Source: Lophium mytilinum (Eukaryota; Ascomycota; Dothideomycetes; Mytilinidiales; Mytilinidiaceae). Taken from it: a DNA stretch of 64,000 bases. Shown in pieces: positions 25,445-35,776 of this stretch. Made by a program: the position numbers and the translations under genes. The stretch spans positions 141,765-205,764 of the forward strand of contig MU004186.1 in NCBI GenBank assembly GCA_010093605.1. Reading direction: 5' to 3'. Within the stretch, counting starts at the first letter, position 1. The number at the start of each line of letters is the position of its first letter. The notes beneath the pieces are model-generated. The model was not told the origin of the DNA. It saw nothing but the letters and a program-made list of their open reading frames with translations, and did no database searches.

Positions 25445-28443
25445 ATGGCACGCGATGTAAAGGTTGATACAGTGGGAATCGGTCCAACTTTTGGCCAGCC
25501 AGCTACCTATCATCTAGACCACCCCTTACAGCGGTGACAAGCGTACAAAAGTATAATACTCGATGTAAAGGCAACTACACTAGAAATTAGACTATGTTTT
25601 GGCCGCCCAGCTAAGACCTAGCTAGGCTACCCCTTACAGCGGTGACGAGTGTATAGAAGTATAGCAAACGATGTAAATATAACAGTGTGAGAATCGCACT
25701 ACCTTTTGGCCAGCCGCTTACCAACTATCTGAGATACTCCTTACGTTGGCGACGAACGTCTAAAGCCACAGCACAGAATACAAAGGGCAACACGGTGGAT
25801 AACAGACTATCTTTGAGCTAGCGAGCTACCTACCACCGGGGATACTCCTCACGGCGGTAACAAGCGGATAAAAGTACACTGCACGATGTAAAAGCTAACA
25901 CCGTGGGAACTGAATCACCCTTTAGACGGCTATTCACTTAAAAGCTGGGCCACTCTGTACAGTGCTTTTCAGGGTGCAAAGGACAGATCACGATGTTGAA
26001 TTCGACGCGGCGGCAATTGAACTTCCTTTTGGCAGGTCTCCCACCTGATACTGAGGCTGCTCCTTACGTTGCTTTCAGGAGTGCAAAGTGCAGATCACGA
26101 TGTTGAGTTCAATGCCGCAGAAATTGAACATGCTTTTGACAGATCTTCCCCCTAATACTGGGCCGCTCCTTACAGTGCTTTTCGGAGCGCAAAGGGCAGA
26201 TTACGATGTTAACTTCAATGCGGCGGAAATCGAACTTCCTTTTGGCAGGTCTCTCATCAAATACTAAGGCCGCTCCGTACAGTGCTTTCAAAGGTGCAAG
26301 AGGATGAATTACGATGTCAAGGTCAACACGTGGATATCAGACTTCCTTCTGGCAGGCCCTTCACTCAATAGCCAGGCCCCTCCGTACGGTGCTTTCAAAG
26401 GTGCAAAAGGATAGATTACGATGTCAGGGTCAACACGTGGATATCAGACTTCCTTTTGGCAGGCCCTTCACTCAATAGTTAGGCCGATCCGTACGATGCT
26501 TTTAAGGGCGCAAAAGGGTAGCTCACGGTGTCAACGTCTATACCGTAGAGGTTAACCTTGCGTTTGACCAGACCTCCACCTAATAGCTAGGCTACTCCGG
26601 ACGTTGCTCCTAATAGTGCAAAAGGGTAGAATAGTATATAAGGGGCAACAAAGAAGGAATCGGAGTACATTCTGGTCGACAAGCTACCTAATAGCTGGGC
26701 TACTCCTGGCAGTGCTTTCAAGTGTGCAAAGGCGGATGTTACGATGTCAAGGTCGACACAATAGAGATTACACTCCCTCTTACCCGTCCAAATAAATACT
26801 GGCTGGGCTACTCCAAACGGTACTATCACACGTATAAAAGCGGGAATTACGATGTTAAGGTCAACACAGTAGAGATGAGACTACCCTTTACTCGTCCGAA
26901 ATTACACTAGCTAGGCTACTCCTGGCAGTGCTATTAAATATGCAAAAGCGGACATTACGATGTCAAGATCGATAGAATAGAGATTAAACTCCCTTTTGCC
27001 CGTCTAAATTCATACTAGCTAGGCTCCTCCAAACGGTGCTATCACACGTGCAAAGCGGGAATCACGATGTCAAGGTCAACACCATGAATATTGAACTCCC
27101 TTTTGCCCGTCTGAACACATACTAGCTGGACTCGTCCAAACGGTGCTATCATACGTGCAAAAGCGGAATCGCGATGTCAAAGTCAACACCATAAAGATTG
27201 AACTACGCATTACGCCGCCGAATACATAGTAGGCAGGGTCCTCCTCACACCGCTATTAAGCATTCAAGAGAAAGAAAACAACGTGAAAGCCGATGCAGGA
27301 CATATTAGATATCGTCTTGACTGAAACACTTCCGGCTGATGGAGCTCCTCCCTACGGTGTGATTCTGCGTGCAAAATGAAGGAAACTATGTAGTAGGCAC
27401 CGCCATGGGAAGCAGGAATACTTTTAACTAGCCAGCTATGTGCTAGCTGCACTACCCCTAACGGCGCTTTCACTCCTCCAAAAGATTGAAAAGAATAAAA
27501 AGCTTAACGCACTACATATTAGACATCCTCTTAACCGACCAGCGACGTGCTAACTAGGGCTCTCCGTACAGCGCTATTTAGCATACAAAAGGAAGAAAAC
27601 GATGTAAAACTAAACATAATAGATATTAGACATCTTTTTAACTGGCTAGCTACGTGCTAGCTAGGCCTCTTCCAACAGCGCCCTTAAGCATGCAAAAGGA
27701 ATAGAATGATGTAAAGCTCAAAGCACCAAGTATCGGGAATATCTTTGACTGACTAGCTACGTGCTGGCTGGGCCCCTCCTAACAGCACTATCAAGCATGC
27801 AAAGGATAGAAGTCAATGTATAGTTCTATGCAATAGGACTTAGACATCCTTTTGAACCGCCAGCTACGTGTTAATTGGAGTACTCCTAACAGTGCTTTTA
27901 AGCGTGCAAAAGGAAAGAAATCATGTTAAACTCAACGCAATAGCTATCAGACTTCTTTTTGACTGATCAGCTACGCACTGACCAGGCCCCTCCCAGCAGC
28001 GGTATCAAGCAAGCAGAATGATGAAAACGATGTAAGATTCCTTGGAATAGGATTCCAACATCCTTTTGACCGACTAGCTGGGCGCTACTTAGACTACTCC
28101 TGACAGTGCTCTCCAGTAAGCAAAGGGAAAGAAATGATGTCGATCTCGACAAGACAGAGATCAGACAGCGTTTTGACCGATCATTCACCTACGGACGAGG
28201 CCACTCCCTACGGTGGTAACAAGCAAGCAGAATGATGAAAACGATGTAAGAATCCTTGGAACAGGATTCCAACATGCTTTTGAACGACCAGCTGGGCGGT
28301 ACTTGGACTACTCCTGACAGTGCTCTCAAGCATGCAAAAGGAAAGAAATGATGTAAATCTCGACATGATAGAGATCAGACAGCGTTTTGACCGATCATTC
28401 ACCTACCGACGAGGCCACTCCCTATGGTGGCAACGCGCATGCA
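25445..28443 (+). repeat. Array block 3: units every 107 bp
   Basis: Core starts run 25454, 25562, 25670, about 25777, 25885, 25992, 26099, 26205, 26313, 26420 and so on to 28136, 28243 and 28350, about 28 units. The spacer is only about 10 bp, so the core almost tiles the block. Neighbouring units are more alike here than in blocks 1 and 2. Confidence 0.8.
28006..28434 (+). repeat. Recent two-unit duplication inside block 3
   Basis: The segment 28006-28219 is repeated at 28220-28434 with an offset of 214 bp, exactly two 107-bp units, and few differences. Both copies start CAAGCAAGCAGAATGATGAA. This shows the array has grown by duplication of a dimer. Confidence 0.8.
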
Positions 28444-28510
28444 ATAGTGCAACTTGAGGAGTGGTATATCGGTGTTCCCAAGATTCGGCCCACAGCATTC
28501 GGAGCATTGG

Positions 28511-28830
28511 CTCTTACGTTGAAGCTGTGTACACTACTCTGCAACCGTCTGGGGTGATTCGAACAGGTTTCAAGCATGTCAAAGGCATGTGTTTCTTCGT
28601 GTTTTCGATTGCTGAAAAGGCTTGGAGGGACTTCAGACGGTGGCGAAATAGGGTAACATCACTACTGATACAAGCGAAATTCTAAGAACTTCGAACAGCG
28701 GATATACGTTAGGCTCTGTGTACAGCATTCTGCAGCCGTCTGAAGTGGCTTGAGCAGGTTTCACAGATGTCAGAGGGATGGACTTGCACGGGATTTGGAT
28801 GACTGAAAGGACTTCAGGCGGTGGTAGAAC
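28511..28830 (+). repeat. Imperfect direct duplication at the array's right edge
   Basis: About 140 bp at 28511-28656 resembles 28693-28830. Shared blocks include GTGTACA..TCTGCA.CCGTCTG, GAGCAGGTTTCA-type sequence and GACTTCAG.CGGTGG. It is unlike the 107-bp core. It could be an unrelated old duplication or a decayed gene. Confidence 0.5.
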
Positions 28831-29047
28831 GGTGTATCGCCCTGAGTCACTCACGCAAAGTCTAGTAGATTTCAGGAACTTTTTTCTCATTCAGGATGAC
28901 TATCAACGAACCAAGGAAATTTTAGGCCTTCTCGTCCCCATAATAAGCTCACAAAGAGCAGCCAATCTGGATAATAATGGCAACTAATAGGCCGAAAGAC
29001 AAGAACTGGGGACAGAGAGGAGAGATATATACCGCCCAAAACCACGC

Positions 29048-32000
29048 CTAGCAGTTCCTTGGTCCTACTACTTCACGTTTCTGGACCCAGACCTTTACCT
29101 GGTGACGCTCCGTCACCTGGTACGTGTCGTTGAGCAGCTCGCCTACCAAATTCAGACTATCAACCTTCTCTTTCAACTGCTCCTTGAACGCCACGTAGGC
29201 TTCGACGGCGTCAATCCTCGCACCCTTTGGCTTCTTGTACTCAATGATGGCGCTCATGGCGGAATTGTTCGCAGATTGGACGGTTGTGTGCAGCTTTCCC
29301 TGCATGTACTCCGTTAATCCTTCCTTATCAACTCCTTCGAGGTCGTCTACGTCCATCCACAGCTCCTCATCGCCTTCAAGTACTCGCTTTTGTACGTCGT
29401 GGCGGCAGATGACGTCGTACAAGAACTTCGGCATCCAGCCGATCTTGGAGGCAGGGCGACGGCCCTCTGCGCGAGTGCGCAGACGGCGGCTTACGACGAC
29501 TCGGAATCTGCCGGCCTCACAGGCGCAGAAGTTCTGCGCCATGCCCTTGGCGTCTTTGGCGAAGCGGGACTCCGTGCAGTGTTGTCCGAAGTTTAGGCCA
29601 TCGCGCTCCACGAAACACTCCTCAAACGCCGCCTTGTTCGCGTCTTCGAGGTTGTAGTACTTCTTTCCGACGGTGACCCACTCTAGGTCCTGCTCGACGT
29701 CGCTATGTGCCATAGTCTTACGCTTCAGCTCATACTCGAAGTGTTCTTTGTCTGAGTCTCGGAGCGGGGACGGGTCGCGGTGGTTCCAGACATCCTGCGA
29801 TTTCTTCACAACTACTGGCTCTTCTTCGACATCCGACTCCTCGTCCTGCGAGTCGTCTTCGGAACTGTCTTCAGAATCGTCTTCGGTCTCTGAGTTGTGA
29901 AGGATCGCGTTCTGCGGGTCGGAATCGACTGTCTTGTTGCCTTGGAGGACTACAAGTTTGGCAGGGCCATTGGAATTCGGGGCGTTTGGCGAAGAGGACG
30001 GCGGAGTGATGGGCGGAGCGGACTGATCATCGCTTGGCTTGGTTGCGAGCTTTTGCGCTGTTGAATTGGTCAGTCCGCGTTTCTCTTAGATAGCATCAAG
30101 AACGATGGGACGACTGTACCTTTCTTCTTCTCGTTGTACCTCTTGGCGGATTCCTGCTTTCTTCTCTTCGCCAAAGCATCCCTCTCGAGTCTCTCTGCTT
30201 CTGTCTCGGGCGAAGCTTTACGCTTTCTTCCCTGCTTCTGTAAGATAAGTGTTAGCTTGCGTCTATCATTGGCAAGACGGATGATGCTTACCTTGGGCGG
30301 GGATGCCTGAGTGTCCTGAGGCTGCGTCGCACTCTTTGGAACGGACGCAGACGTCTCAGCCTTCGAGGCAGATTCAACTGGAGCAGCGGCAGCAGAAGCT
30401 TGGGAAGTGGACGTAGTGATAACCACCGGGGCCTGAGTAACATCCTTTGCCATTGGCTCTTTCGAGGCAGATGCAACTACAGTAGCGGCAGCGGAGCCTT
30501 GGGAGGTGGACGTGGTGATAGTCATCGGGACCGGCGTAACATCCTTCGCCATTGGCTCTTTCGAGGCAGATGCGATTGGAGTAGCGGCAGCAGGAGCTCG
30601 GGCAGTGGACGTAGTGATAGCAATGGGGATTGGAGTGGCCTTCTTTGCCACTAGTGTACTCTTCTGCTCTCTGGAAGCAGATGCAATTGGAGTAGCGGCA
30701 GCAGGAGCTCGGGCAGTGGATGTAGTGATAGCCATCGGGGCTGGAGTAGTCTTCTTTCCCACTAGCGCATCTTTTTCATCTTTCGAAACAGATGCAACTC
30801 GAGTAGCGGAAGCAGGACCTCGTGCAGTGGACATAGTGGTAGCCAACGAGACCGGAGTAGCCTTCTTTCCTACTAATGCACCTTTCTGCTCTTTCGAAAC
30901 GGATGCAGTTGGACCAGCGGAAGCAGAACCTCGGGCAGTGGACGTAGTGGTAGCCATCGAGACTGGAGTAGTCTTCTTTTCCACTAGTGCACCATTTTGC
31001 TCTTTCGAAACAGACGCAATTGGGGTAGCGGAAGCCGAACCTCGGGCAACGGAAGTAGGGATAGCCATCGGAGCCGGAGTCGTCGTCGTGAAAGCATTCG
31101 CTTTGGCTGGTCGGGGAGAGGGGCGGAGTGGATTGGTGTGCCAGCCTTTCTTTGAGTTACGCTGGGAAGCCGGCTTCGGAATCCTGTTGAGCAGGGGATC
31201 AGGCCTATCAGGACCACGGTCTTGTCCAAATGGCCGAATACCGATAGCAGATTCGCTCTCCGTTGGCACTGATGGGCCGAGTTCACTCGAAGCCGTGGCT
31301 TCCTTGCGTTGCGCTTCGACTTCTTCAGTCGCTTGATGGTGCTCCGCAGGGCGTTTCTCATTATCAGCTTTCAAGCCACCGGCAGGCGCCGAGGCAAGAT
31401 AGCCCCATGCGGGCTTCCCAGTGTTCCTCGGTCCAGTTGCGTGAGGCTGCTCCGTATGGCGCTTCTCATCATCAGCTTTCAAGTCACCGGCAGGCGCCGA
31501 GGCAAGATAACCCCATGCGGGCTTCCCAGTGTTCCTCGGTCCAGTTGGCGGATTCCACGGAGGCGCGTTGCGCAACTGAGCAGGAGATACAGAGGAGCGT
31601 TGAGACGGCGGTCGGTACTCATTCTGATACTTGGACGAGCTATCGGTGCTGGCGTTCGGTTCTGGTTCGCGAAATCCTTTCAATCCGCTTCCACCGGCGT
31701 CTTTGCGGACAGAAATGTCTGGGACCTTGAAACCTTGACTAGTAGACACCTGCACAGGTGGCACTGGAATGCGGGAGGGAGCTTGTTTGGTCGGGGCTTC
31801 ATCTTCGCCGCCGATCATCGCCATGATGTCGCTAAGGACTGAGGTCACCGGGGCTGTGGGCTGCGGGGACTTCTTCTGGACCTGAGCCTCGGAAGTCTCT
31901 ACGTGTGTCTTGGGTGGCTGAACTGTCTTAGGCTTGCTCGTAACCTTGGGCTTTCCTGCTTGGGCTTCTCCAACCTTCGCACCTGGTGGCGGAAGGGTCT

Positions 32001-34312
32001 CGCGGGCGTCTCGCTTGACTTTCAAAAGCTTGACATTCAGTCCAGCACCTTTCGGTGTGCTCGAGCTGCCAGGCGGTCGTGAAGGCTTCAAGGGTGCAGC
32101 AACCTGTCGCTGCGACTCGTTGTTAGATCCAGACTCTTTCAAGGCGCGGGCTTTCTCTCGGAGCGCCTTGCTAGTAGCAGAACCACCTGAGTTGACGAGA
32201 GGGGAAGCATGTACCTTGTTCTTTGCAGAACCGTTTTCGCTATCAACGTCCATGTGTTCTGGGTCGTGGTGCGGTGGAGAAGGGCCATCGGTACGAACCC
32301 GCTTGGTCTCAGGACCGGTGTTCGCAGGGCGAGGGCGGATGTCTGAACTTCCTTGGGAGCTGGATGGGCTGTCGGGACGAGCGCGCTTTGCTGGAACTTT
32401 GCCACGGCTATCCATAGCGAAACGAGTTGTTGGTGGATCGAGAGAGAGAGGATGGTTGAATTGGGACGGGAAAGGATGTCGATACGCTGTCGAGTTTTGG
32501 TCTAACGCGCGCGACGATGGATGAAGAGATTGCTGTCGAAAAGCAGAGGATTGTGAAGATGGAGAGAGGAGTGTATGACGAGAGTCTCGAGGTGAGAACT
32601 GGAGTTCTTCTTCTCGTTCTTCGCTTCCCGTTCGCCTGTTCCCATTCAAATTGGTCCGTGCGCCGACCATCCTATTGTTCCCATTGTTCTGAATAAGAAC
32701 TTCACCGGAGCGCACACGCCCAGGCGCGTCCGGATTTTGACGAATCATTTCGTAGCTGTCGTCATCAGAGATGCCGGCCTCGTTCTCAGAGATGCCGGCC
32801 TCGCTATCAGAGATGTCGATAATCTCGTTGGGACTGACATTCACATTCTCTAGGCGACGAGACTCTTCCTCCCCACGAGCATATTTAAGATCCCGGGTTT
32901 GGTGGGAAGAGTCCATATAATAGACAGGACGATTTATGCTGCCTTGGCTCATATTTCGTGTTGAGGTACGCAGAGCAGTGCCAAGCGTGGAACTGCGTCG
33001 CGACTCAGATGGGGGATATCGGTTCGCTATGAAGGGTACTTGGTAACCGACGTTGACGTTGTGACGAGATGAAGAATGACTATTAGGTCGGCCTTGTATT
33101 ACGAGAGACACATTCGGGTCATCCGCAAATAGTGGCCCCCGACGATCTTTCTGAGATTCTCGAGGTGCTCTAAGACGGCTGGCGGGCTGGTCTTGTTGTG
33201 CGTAAGGTATACCCGGGTCTTCCCCGTAAAGAGATCCCCGACTCCCACCATGTAGTTCCCGAGGTACTCTAGCACGGATGGCAGGCACGTCTTGTTGTAC
33301 GTCAGACATACCAGGGATTTCGGCATAGAGCAATCCTTGATCATAGGCTCGAGATTCTCGAGTTGCTCTAAGACGGCTGGCAGATGTGTCTTGTCGCACG
33401 TGAGGTATACCAGGACGCTCCCCACGAATAGATCCTCGGCGATCATTCTGAGGTTCCGTGGGTACTCCAGCACGGATGATAGGTGGGGCTTGTTGTACGT
33501 GAGACATATCGATGCCCTCCAGATAGAAAGATTCCCTGCGAGACTGCCGACGTGTTCCAGAACGGCTAGGATCAAGGTGAGATCTGGGCTGAGTTGGTGA
33601 GAAGGATTGAGGACCACGCGTCTGGGAAGTTTGAAGCTGAGAGTTGCCCTCTTCGTAAGCCTCTTCGCTTGCATATCGGTCGTCCATCTCGTCTTCGTCG
33701 AAACCACGAGCCCGGGGTTGCTCTTCGATCATATTTGGACCTTGCCGCCGAGCTTGACGGTCAGTCTGAGCCCCACGAGGATGTGTGTCGTTGTAATAGC
33801 GGCTTGTGGAACGAGGTTCCTCATTATAGTCGCGAACTTGGTAGTTGCTGTATTGCTCATGACGCTGGCGGCCACCACCCTGCTTGTAGTGCAGATCGGT
33901 GCTGTCCTCGGTGTATTGATCACCGCCAGGGAAGTCATCGTCTTCGAAGTCATCGCCCTGGTAGCCATCGCCGTAGTAGCCGTCGCCGTAGTAGCCATCG
34001 CCTTGGGCAGCATTTTCTTGTGGCTCGTTGTACTGAGCATCTCCATAGTCGCTGTATTGACTATCCTCTTGGGGATTATCGCCTGGGTCCTCATCATCCT
34101 GGCCGTTCGGGCCGTAACCATCATCGTACGTATAAGTTGGGCCGCGATTCTAATTGTATCAGTATATTCCATTAGATAAAGCGCATTTGACTTACAGCGT
34201 GCTGACTGCTACGATGAGCCATCCCTAGACGAGGCGCTTGCTGGTCGTCACGATGATTCCGACGGGGACGGGGCATCGCATTCTGCGACCTCGCTTTGGA
34301 TGGTCCCGGCAT
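29048..34312 (-). CDS. Large low-complexity protein with three internal repeat arrays, function unknown
   Basis: Four exons, 34196-34312, 30292-34149, 30120-30237 and 29048-30057, encode 1700 residues. The introns are 46, 54 and 62 nt with good donors, and all phases close. The first ATG after an in-frame TAG is at 34312. The 54-nt intron (30238-30291) has no in-frame stop, so retaining it would only add 18 residues. The N-terminal region is Gly/Asp/Tyr-rich (YYGDGYYGDGY). Residues about 225-395 contain tandem 33-residue units, about 907-979 two 36-residue units (GPRNTGKPAWGYLASAPAG), and about 1060-1320 seven or eight Ala/Ser/Thr/Lys-rich units of 31-37 residues. A charged coiled-coil-like segment precedes the last 300 residues, which are non-repetitive and include cysteine pairs. 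I recognise no domain; nuclear or scaffold roles would be guesses. Confidence 0.75.
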
Positions 34313-35776
34313 CGATGGACAATTGCCAGCCGGTACCCGCAAGCCGAGCTACAAGGAGCTCGCGCCCAGTGAGATGATCTAAGGGTAATGCCAGATACAA
34401 TTGAGACTTCAAGATGAGGGTGCTTGCTGTTGTCGACAGTTTGAGCGTGTTGTTGGAGGGAAGGATGGTTGGAGGAGGAACAAACACAGCGCAGAATGAG
34501 CTGGCTGAGTGTTTCGGTGATTCCTAGCTTCCGGCGTCCGGCATTCCTTTGACGGAATCAGTCTGCCACCTGAGGTAGGGTGGGATAGGATCACGCGCTA
34601 GATAGCGGTGTACGATTGTGTAATGCGGCCGGCAGTAGCCATGTCCAAATGCGGTGACTGCAACGCTGAGGAATTTCAGAGGTTTCTTCATAATGATGAG
34701 AATCGTAGTGAGTGATGATGAGGAAGATCTGAGAGCGCTCGATGTTACGAAGTTTGGAAATAGCTGAGCAAATAAGATTGAAACGAAAGGAAAATAAATA
34801 GTATATGTATATCTTGTGAACCTATCTATATACTTTAGATACTACCTTGAAGTATTGCACGTGCCCGGTCATGTGTCAAACTTTTAGACGGTGCATAGGC
34901 ATGAAATTGGAACACTTGAAGCCTATGGCCTAGGATTACCTACATAGATAACTACACGATGCCACCGCCATGATGTTGGTAGCGTTTCAACAAGGCCCGC
35001 ATGCCTATTTCCACAGAGTACAAATTCTAGTATGTGTATTAATGCATCCCATCTTGCAGATGACCAATTCTGTACATCCGATAAGTATAGCATCAACAGA
35101 CGCCAATACGTCCTCGGAGGCAACACGAAGCGCTACGCGGTGATTAGCATTATCAGCGGACCTTAAAGACCAGCAAGAGGTAGAAACTGTATCAGTCAAT
35201 AAGCTTTGCGATGATTGATGATGTAGAGTGGTGATGACGATGATGAGTTGTCGTTGATGTAGTTCGCTTAGCTAATCGGAAGCCAGAGGCGCTATACCTC
35301 TTTCAAAACCCGGTCTCATCTTTCCAGGGGCTCCTTCCCAAAATACCATCTATTTCTCACAGTTTTTGATCATATTGAAGCTTGGTTCTCACTGTGGGCG
35401 AGGTTTTGGGTCGTCGTCTATCACGAGAGACGTTTGACTGAGAGAGCTTACGACGTAATCTAATGCAGAGATAGTGATCGGTATTCTAAGTAGGTCCGCA
35501 TGCTAGCGTGTTTGATTCGCGTTCAGGGATGCGCGAACCACAGCTGAACCTGGTTCGCCTTGCCTGCATGAGCTCAGGAGGTCTTCCCATCCTCCGATTG
35601 CATTTCTACTTATGTCCCGTCAATGCGGTTCTTGTCCTTTGTTCTACCTTGAAAGTAATCGAATGAACTTTGATAGTCTATTTCAGACGCGCTCGCAAAG
35701 ATACTTTACGTCATCCACCAGGAAGAGCTGAGGATAGCTCGGGCTGCGAACGGCCGAAAAGTGCCCGGCCAATATC
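34313..35776. other. Divergent intergenic region
   Basis: About 1.46 kb between two divergently oriented genes. Short open frames have no family match. It should contain both promoters; no specific element could be identified. Confidence 0.5.

Larger units (their letters stand above)
20165..28443 (+). repeat. Array of about 55 divergent repeat units with a conserved 97-bp core
   Basis: Each unit has a core that starts with GATGTAAAGGT or a variant, continues with ATCAGxCTxCCTTTTGAC, then an inverted repeat of the form CAGCTA-nnnnn-TAGCTG, then a second hairpin CCACT-CCTTAC-AGTGG, and ends near AAGCGTGCAAAG. Cores are separated by non-conserved spacers. I could place about 56 cores. They are mutually divergent, yet spacing within blocks is regular to within a few bases. 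The array is not depleted of CA/TG, so RIP has not acted on it strongly. It lies between two transcribed-looking genes. No long open frame crosses it. I do not recognise the family. Confidence 0.85.

Noticed and set aside
20165-28443. CRISPR array
   Set aside because: The organism is a eukaryote, the repeat core is about 97 bp and highly divergent, and spacers are not unique fixed-length inserts between identical short repeats.
20165-28443. tRNA-derived SINE array based on TAGCTGAGC-like and GGTATCAAGC-like strings
   Set aside because: These resemble Pol III A and B boxes only loosely, in spacing and sequence, and no cloverleaf can be formed.
28461-28987. Two frames of about 70 codons right of the array
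   Set aside because: They fall in an imperfect non-coding duplication and have no family match.
30506-31336. 276-codon open frame on the + strand
   Set aside because: It lies antisense to the Ala/Ser/Thr repeat segment of the large minus-strand gene, and its periodic sequence is explained by the opposite-strand repeats.
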